Made by a program: the position numbers and the translations under genes. From Chitinophaga polysaccharea (lineage in GTDB: Bacteria > Bacteroidota > Bacteroidia > Chitinophagales > Chitinophagaceae): a stretch of 64,000 bases of DNA. Positions 9,001 through 18,000 of the stretch are shown here, piece after piece. Under the pieces are notes generated by a model, which did not search any database, had not been told where the DNA came from, and saw only the letters and a list, made by a program, of their open reading frames with translations. The stretch's first letter is position 1; every line of letters starts with the position of its first letter. Location of the stretch: the NCBI RefSeq assembly GCF_902150045.1, contig NZ_CABFVU010000003.1, forward strand, positions 434,001-498,000, given 5' to 3'.

Positions 9001-12000
9001 GGTCACATCGTTGTGGGTAATGGTCAGCTCTTCGTTGTTGTAAGGCGCATGACTGAACACCGGATCTCCGAAGAGGGTGGTATAGTCTTTACCTCTTTCA
9101 CATTCCGTAATAATGGCAGGAGGAGTGAAGGTAACAATGGGGCTGATAGTGATCGCTGTGATTTTCACCACATTGCTGATGTTGTTGATACAGGCCCCTG
9201 AAGCCACAATCCTTCTGTACCAGGTATTTGCGGTGAGCAGGCCTGGCTGGTAGGTATCGCTGGTAGCGCCGGTGATGTTGGTGAATGGCCCGGTGGTGCC
9301 TGCAGTGCTTTGCTGCCACTGGAAGGTATAGGTGCCATTACCGCCGGAAAGCGTATTACCACGTATAGCCATTGGCGTTTCCGTTACGCAAATGGTCTGA
9401 TCGTTCTGAATAGTATTGCCGAGTATCGGTTTACGGTTAATCAGGGTAACGCTGGAGCTGGAGGCGTCGCACACGCCGTTGCTTACTACCCAGGTCAGCT
9501 GGGCAGTTTCACCGGCCGGTACTGTGATCACAGCATCTTTCCGGTTAATATCGCTGATGCTGATCAGCGCTGCGTTATTGCTGGTTACGATCCAGGTACC
9601 TTTTGCACCTGCCACACCAGGATCGCTGGCGTTCATTTTAAAGGTAGCATCGTCGCAATGTTCCTGGTCTGAGCCTGCGTTGGCAGGTAGCGGCAACCGG
9701 TAATTAATGAGTGTTACATCATCCCAGGTAGCGCTGCACACACCATTGGTTACAGTCCAGCGTAAGGTTACAGTGTCTCCAATGTTGATGTTTACTTTGG
9801 AGGTTGGGCTGTTGACAGATCTGATGGACGCATTTCCCCTGATCACCGACCAGAAGCCTTTTGCACTTGGTACAGACACCGGGTCTGCTGCAAGGGTGAA
9901 ATCGCCTGTGTTGTTACACATTTCAATATCTTCTCCTGCATTTGCCGCCGCGGCTGTTTTGTAATTGATCAATGTAACAATACTGCTGGTGCTTATACAG
10001 TTTCCGTTTGTAACGGTCCATTTCAGTATTGCAGTGTCGCCCACAGGAACAGTTACAGCGGTATAAGGATCGTTTACAGATTTGATGATAACCTTACCGG
10101 GAACACGGCTTACATCTGTCCAGGTGCCTTTGGCGCTGGGTGATCCAGGCTGACTGGCTTTCATAATGAAATCAAGCGTAGTATTACATTTCTCCTGGTC
10201 CTGACCGGCGTTGGCAGTAACAGCAGCTTTGTAATTGATGATGGTCACCCTGCTGAAAGTAGTATCACATACGCCATTGGCGATGCTCCACTGTAATACT
10301 ACGGTATCGCCTATTGGTACTGTTACCGCGGTAGTCGGGCTATTCGGTGATTTGATCTTCGCTCTTCCCGGTATCCGGCTGATATCCGTCCAGGTGCCTT
10401 TGGCAGTTGGCACGCCCGGGGCATTTGCCGCCATATTGAAGTCGCTGGTGTTGTTACAGATGGCCTGGTCCGGACCGGCGTTAGCCTTGTTGGCGGTAGC
10501 GTAGTTGGTAAGCATTACCGTATCATAGGTAGCGGCACAGGTGCCATTGGTGATTTTCCACACCAGTTTTACACTAACTCCGGCAGCAATGGTAACGGTG
10601 CTGTTGTATTGATTCGGAGAAACAATATTTACGCCTGCAGTACCGGCAGGATTTGTCCAGGTGCCTGTTACATGTAAACCAGCTGGTTTGCTGCCATTCA
10701 GGGTGAAGCTGACGTTATCACATTTCTCCTGGTCCGGGCCGGCATTTGCGGCGGCAGGTGTTTTATAGCTGGTGATCCTTATGGTATCAGCCAGGTCTGC
10801 CGCACATTTTGCATTGGTGATCTTCCAGGTAAACAGGATAGAGCTGTCGGCCGGAACGGTCACAGACGTTTTGGGATCATTGATGTTGGCAATTTTCACA
10901 GAAGCGGTAGCCGGAGAGAATGTCCATGTACCAATAGCGCCCAGCTCAGTAGGAGCAACAGCATTCATGGTAAAGGTAGTTTTCTCACATGCTATTTTGC
11001 TGGAACCTGCATCGCGCATTACCGGTTTTTTCAGGCTGGTGATCCTTACGGTATCTATTTTATCTGCCGCACATTTTGCATTGGTGATCTTCCAGGTGAA
11101 CAGGATAGAGCTGTCGGCCGGAACGGTTACGGACGTTTTAGGATCGTTGATGTTGGCAATTTTCACAGAAGCGGTAGCCGGAGAGAAGGTCCATGTACCA
11201 ATAGCGCCCAGCTCAGTAGGAGCAGTGGCATCCATGGTGAAGGCAGTTTTCTCACACTCCATTTTATTGGTGCCTGCATCACGTACTGCTGGTTTAAGCA
11301 GGCTGGTGATCCTTACCGTATCAATGTTATCAGCAGCACATTTCGCGTTGGTGATCTTCCAGGTAAACAGGATAGAGCTGTCGGCCGGAACGGTCACAGA
11401 CGTTTTGGGATCATTGATGTTGGCAATGTTTACTACTGCAGTGGATGGAGAGAAGGTCCATGTACCGATGGCGCCCAGTTCAGTAGGAGCGGTGGCATCC
11501 ATGGTAAAGGTGGTTTTATCGCACTCCATTTTATTGGTACCTGCATCACGAACCGCTGGTTTCAGCAGGCTGGTGATCCTTACGGTATCAATGTTATCAG
11601 CGGCACATTTCGCGTTGGTGATCTTCCAGGTAAACAGGATAGTGCTGTTGGCAGGTACTGTTACTGATGTTTTAGGATCATTGATGTTGGCAATGTTTAC
11701 CGCAGCAGTGGATGGAGAGAATGTCCATGTACCGATGGCGCCCAGTTCAGTAGGAGCGGTGGCATCCATGGTGAAGGTGGTTTTCTCACACTCCATTTTA
11801 TTGGTACCTGCATCACGCACTGCCGGTTTTTTCAGGCTGGTGATCCTCACGGTATCATAAGTAGGTGCGGAACACTTAGCGTTGGTGATCTGCCAGAAGA
11901 GCAATACAGAACTATCAGCCGGAACGGTGACAGTTGTTTTTGGATTGTTCTTATCAGCAAACTTCACAGACGCGGTGGTTGGTGTGAATGTCCATGTACC

Positions 12001-15000
12001 GATGGCGCCCAGCTCAGTAGGAGCAGTAGCGTTCAGTCTAAACACTGTTTTATCGCACTCCATCTGGTTAGCGCCTGCATCACGTACAATTGGTTTTTTC
12101 AGGCTGGTGATCCTTACGGTATCATAAGTAACCGCAGAACACCTGGCGTTGGTGATCTGCCAGAAGAGCAACACGGAACTATCCGCCGGCACGGTAACAG
12201 TTGTTTTCGGATCATTCTTATCAGCAAACTTCACAGAAGCGGTAGCTGGTGTGAATGTCCATGTACCGATGGCCCCCAGCTCAGTAGGAGCGGTGGCATT
12301 CAGGGTGAATACTGTTTTATCGCACTCCATCTGGTTAGTGCCTGCATCACGTACTGCTGGTTTCAGCAGGCTGGTGATCCTTACCGTATCGATGTTGTCA
12401 GCAGCACATTTCGCATTGGTGATCTTCCAGGTGAACAGGATAGAGCTGTTGGCAGGAACTGTTACAGAAGTTTTAGGATCGTTGATATTGCCGATGGTTA
12501 CCGCAGCAGTGGATGGAGAGAAGGTCCATGTACCGATGGCGCCCAGTTCAGTAGGAGCGGTGGCATCCATGGTAAAGGTGGTTTTATCGCACTCCATTTT
12601 ATTGGTACCTGCATCACGAACCGCTGGTTTCAGCAGGCTGGTGATCCTTACGGTATCAATGTTATCAGCGGCACATTTCGCGTTGGTGATCTTCCAGGTA
12701 AACAGGATAGTGCTGTTGGCAGGTACTGTTACTGATGTTTTAGGATCATTGATGTTGGCAATGTTTACCGCAGCAGTGGATGGAGAGAATGTCCATGTAC
12801 CGATGGCGCCCAGTTCAGTAGGAGCGGTGGCATCCATGGTGAAGGTGGTTTTCTCACACTCCATTTTATTGGTACCTGCATCACGCACTGCCGGTTTTTT
12901 CAGGCTGGTGATCCTCACGGTATCATAAGTAGGTGCGGAACACTTAGCGTTGGTGATCTGCCAGAAGAGCAATACAGAACTATCAGCCGGAACGGTGACA
13001 GTTGTTTTTGGATTGTTCTTATCAGCAAACTTCACAGACGCGGTGGTTGGTGTGAATGTCCATGTACCGATGGCGCCCAGCTCAGTAGGAGCAGTAGCGT
13101 TCAGTCTAAACACTGTTTTATCGCACTCCATCTGGTTAGCGCCTGCATCACGTACAATTGGTTTTTTCAGGCTGGTGATCCTTACGGTATCATAAGTAAC
13201 CGCAGAACACCTGGCGTTGGTGATCTGCCAGAAGAGCAACACGGAACTATCCGCCGGCACGGTAACAGTTGTTTCCGGATCATTCTTATCAGCAAACTTC
13301 ACAGAAGCGGTAGCTGGTGTGAATGTCCATGTACCGATGGCCCCCAGCTCAGTAGGAGCTGTAGCATTCAGGGTGAACACTGTTTTATCGCACTCCATCT
13401 GGTTAGTGCCTGCATCACGTACTGTTGGTTTCAGCAGGCTGGTGATCCTCACGGTATCGATGTTATCAGCAGCGCATTTCGCATTGGTGATCTTCCAGGT
13501 GAACAGGATAGAGCTGTTGGCAGGAACTGTTACAGAAGTTTTAGGATCGTTGATGTTGCCGATGGTTACCGCAGCAGTGGATGGAGAGAATGTCCATGTA
13601 CCGATGGCGCCCAGCTCAGTAGGAGCAGTGGCATCCATGATAAAGGTGGTTTTATCGCACTCCATTTTATTGGTACCTGCATCACGAATCGCTGGTTTCA
13701 GCAGGCTGGTGATCCTTACGGTATCGATGTTATCAGCGGCACATTTCGCGTTGGTGATCTTCCAGGTGAACAGGATAGTGCTGTTGGCCGGTACTGTTAC
13801 AGAAGTTTTAGGATCATTGATATTGGCAATGTTTACCACAGCAGTGGATGGAGAGAAGGTCCATGTACCGATGGCGCCCAGCTCAGTAGGAGCGGTGGCA
13901 TCCATGGTGAAGGTGGTTTTATCACATTCCATCTTGTCGGTACCTGCATCACGAACTGCTGGTTTCAGCAGGCTGGTGATCCTTACGGTATCGATGTTAT
14001 CAGCGGCACATTTCGCGTTGGTGATCTTCCAGGTGAACAGGATAGAGCTGTTGGCCGGTACTGTTACAGAAGTTTTAGGATCGTTGATGTTGCCGATGGT
14101 TACCGCAGCAGTGGATGGAGAGAAGGTCCATGTACCGGTTGCGCCCAACTCACTAGGAGCAGTGGCATCCATGGTAAAGGTGGTTTTATCGCACTCCATT
14201 TTATTGGTACCCGCATCACGAACCGCTGGTTTCAGCAGGCTGGTGATCCTTACGGTATCGATGTTATCAGCGGCACATTTCGCGTTGGTGATCTTCCAGA
14301 TGAACAGGATAGAGCTGTTGGCAGGAACTGTTACAGAAGTTTTAGGATCATTGATATTGGCAATGTTTACCACAGCAGTGGATGGAGAGAATGTCCATGT
14401 ACCGGTGGCGCCCAGCTCAGTAGGAGCGATGGCATCCAGGATGAATACTGTTTTATCGCACTCCATCTGGTTAGTACCTGCATCACGAACCGCTGGTTTC
14501 AGCAGGCTGGTGATCCTTACGGTATCAATGTTATCAGCGGCACATTTCGCGTTGGTGATCTTCCAGGTGAACAGGATAGAGCTGTTGGCAGGAACTGTTA
14601 CAGAAGTTTTAGGATCGTTGATGTTGCCGATGGTTACCGCAGCAGTGGATGGAGAGAATGTCCATGTACCGATGGCGCCCAGCTCAGTAGGAGCGGTGGC
14701 ATCCATGGTGAAGGTGGTTTTATCGCACTCCATTTTATTGGTACCTGCATCACGTACAGCCGGTTTAAGCAGACTGGTGATCCTTACGGTATCGATGTTA
14801 TCAGCGGCACATTTCGCGTTGGTGATCTTCCAGGTGAACAGGATAGTGCTGTTGGCCGGTACTGTTACAGAAGTTTTAGGATCGTTGATGTTGCCGATGG
14901 TTACCACAGCAGTGGATGGAGAGAATGTCCATGTACCGATGGCGCCCAGCTCAGTAGGAGCGGTGGCATCCATGGTGAAGGTGGTTTTATCACATTCCAT

Positions 15001-18000
15001 CTTGTCGGTACCTGCATCACGAACCGCTGGTTTCAGCAGGCTGGTGATCCTCACGGTATCAATGTTATCAGCGGCACATTTCGCGTTGGTGATCTTCCAG
15101 GTGAACAGGATAGAGCTGTTGGCCGGTACTGTTACAGAAGTTTTAGGATCATTGATATTGGCAATGTTTACCGCAGCAGTGGATGGAGAGAATGTCCATG
15201 TGCCGATGGCGCCCAGCTCCGTGGGAGCGGTAGCATCCATGGTGAAGGTGGTTTTATCACATTCCATTTTGTCGGTACCTGCATCACGTACAGACGGTTT
15301 CAGCAGGCTGGTGATCAGCACGGTATCTGCATTGTCTGCCGCACATTGGGAATTGGCAATCTTCCAGATCAGCTGCACGGCAGTGTTAGCCGGCACAGTT
15401 ACATTTGTTTTCGGATCATTTTTATCAACGAAGGTCACCGCAGCAGTAGCCGGGAGGAAGGACCAGGTGCCTTGTGCACCCAGTTCCGTAGGAGCGGTGG
15501 CATCAAGCTTAAAAACAGTTTTATCACACTCCATCTGGTCGGTGCCTGCACTGCGCATGATGGGCTTCTTGTAATTGGTAATAAACACTGTATCGCTGGA
15601 AGTCAGACATGGCCCGTTGGAGATGGTCCATATAAGCGTAGCTGTATCTCCCACAGGTACTTTTACAGTGGCATTCCTTTGCGTTGGATTGGTAATGGTT
15701 ACTCTTGGGTTAAGTGAGGTCCAGATGCTTTTCGCACCTGTAACACCAGGATCATTACCATTCAACTGAAAGTCGGTAGTGCGGTCACATTCTGTTTGAT
15801 CAGTGCTGGCATTGGCCTTAGCAGGTTGTGCAAACACCCGTACCGTTACATTGGCACAACCCGTATTTCCACACGGACCGGTAGTTTCTGCACGTACATA
15901 ATAAGTGGTGGTAGTAGTTACATTATTAAATACCACTTCTGCACCATTATTAATAGAAGATGATGGAATAACCGCCACGCTTCCGGGTGAACCAGGGCAG
16001 GCGCCTGTATACCATTTCCATTGATGGGAATTACCAAGAGAATCAGTTCCAAGTGAACCGCCTGTTACTTTTAAGGTAACATTGCTGCTAACACATATAC
16101 TGTCAATGCTGGCATCGATGCCGGTTGGTGTGGTCGATGGTTTTTCCACCGAAACAGAGAATGGCACAGTTATGCTACATCCGTGCAGTGTATCTTCCTG
16201 TGCAGTGATTACGAAATCGTAACTGCCGGCAGCTGTATTGGGCGGTAACTTAACTTTAAAGGTACCATTGGCAGTGTTAAACGGCCATGCTTTGGACACC
16301 TTTGTAAATCCGGGCATCTTCCTGGTGCTGGCTACATCCAGCTCATATTTCGTTATTGATCCCGGCACTACATTACTGTAAGTTACTGTAAAGGAATCCA
16401 CGGTATTACAAACTGCGGCAGCAGTAATGTTCAGTGTGGGTTTATCCTTAATGGTAAGTTGGATAGTGGTAGAGTTGGGACCAGGACAAACCCCATTGGA
16501 AATAGTCCATGTAAGCAGGAACGACTTCGGCCTTGCATTGCTGATTACGGTTGCAGTGGCGTTATAAGCGGTGTCATAATTAATGCTTATATCAGACGAT
16601 GTAGTGCCTGGTTCCAATGTCCATTTCCCGGTTTCTCCAACACCCGGCTTACTGGCGGTTAACTGGAAATCCCTCATACCACATTGTATCTGATCCAGGC
16701 CGGCAACGCTTGGTGTAAGCGGTTTGGTGTTGATGAGCGTTACCCGGCTGGTGTCGGTACACGCAGCCATCGCTTTGTTGGTAATTACCCAGAAGAGACG
16801 CACAGTATCACCTGCAGGAACGCCTGTTACAGTGGTAGTGGCGTTGGTGGTGTTGGTAATCACAGCGCCTTTACCCGGGCCATTAAATAACCATACACCC
16901 TGCTGGTCTGTAGGAAGCGGGCTTCTTTTAATATTAAAGGTAGATATATTACACTGCCTGTAAATAGTATCTGCATCGGCCTGGGGCAACGACCGCACAT
17001 TTACCTTAAACGTATCAACCACCACACAGGTTTTATTGGTCACCTCTACGTTGTAGGCTTTTGCACCAATGTTTGATGGAACATGCGTAATAGAGGGCAC
17101 TTTGCCTTTAATAGAATCTGTTCCATATTTCCATTTCCAGTTCAGGCTGTCGGCCGGAGCGCCTGTAATAGCGAGGTTCAGGTTAATCTGTGCACCAAGA
17201 CAGATTTCAGCCGGCCCGCCTGTAATGGCAGTCACCGGCTTTTTATCCACTATCACCCTGGCGTATCCGCTATCCTTACATTGCCGCGGCTCATTTTTTA
17301 CCGAGTTCCAGCCGTAATCAGCGATCCCGATAGCCCAGTAGTCCCTGGTGCTGTCGGGAAACACGGTCATTTTTGCACCTGTATATACCGGGTCCACTTT
17401 CCACTCATAGGTGCTGTAACCCCCATCGGCCGTGAGATCCACGCTTTCCCCGATACATATCCTGCCCGAGGAAATGGTCACCTTGGGTTTGGGAAGAATG
17501 GTGATTTTAGTGTATTTGGATGGGGATGCACAGTTGCTTTGATTCCCCGATTCAAGAATATTTACACGGTAATATTTATGTACTACCTGGTTAGGATCGC
17601 CTTTCAGGGCGCCGTCGGCAAACGTAAGCGTATTGGTGGCGGCGCCTGAAATACCATTCCCGTTGGTAACAGGAAACCAGTCAGCCGGGTTATTTTCATT
17701 CCCGGTAGTACTGTAAAACCATTGGTATATCGGGTTCTTAAAGTAATCCTGGTTCGGGTCGTAAGTACCGTTGGGCAAATGACCATCCGGGCTATACAAC
17801 GCTTTGATGGTAACAGGTGCTCCTTCACAAAGTGAATCGGCTCTTAATTCATTATCAATCTGACCATCTATAAATGAATAGATATCCGGGCTGCAATAAT
17901 TGAACTTGATATCATCAATCGCAATATCATTTCCGCAATCACCCAGGCGGTCGTTCACAATTTCCAGTGTTACAGAAGTTACACCTCCGGGTGTTTTAAA

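Noticed and set aside
10772..15574. Long open frames on the plus strand (up to 785 codons) opposite the repeat array
   Set aside because: They are the antisense shadow of a codon-biased 267-bp repeat; the absence of stops is copied with each unit. The encoded strings have no start signal, no family likeness and simply mirror the real gene.
10771..15575. Regularly spaced repeats considered as CRISPR
   Set aside because: The unit is 267 bp, contiguous without spacers, in frame and coding; it is a protein repeat.
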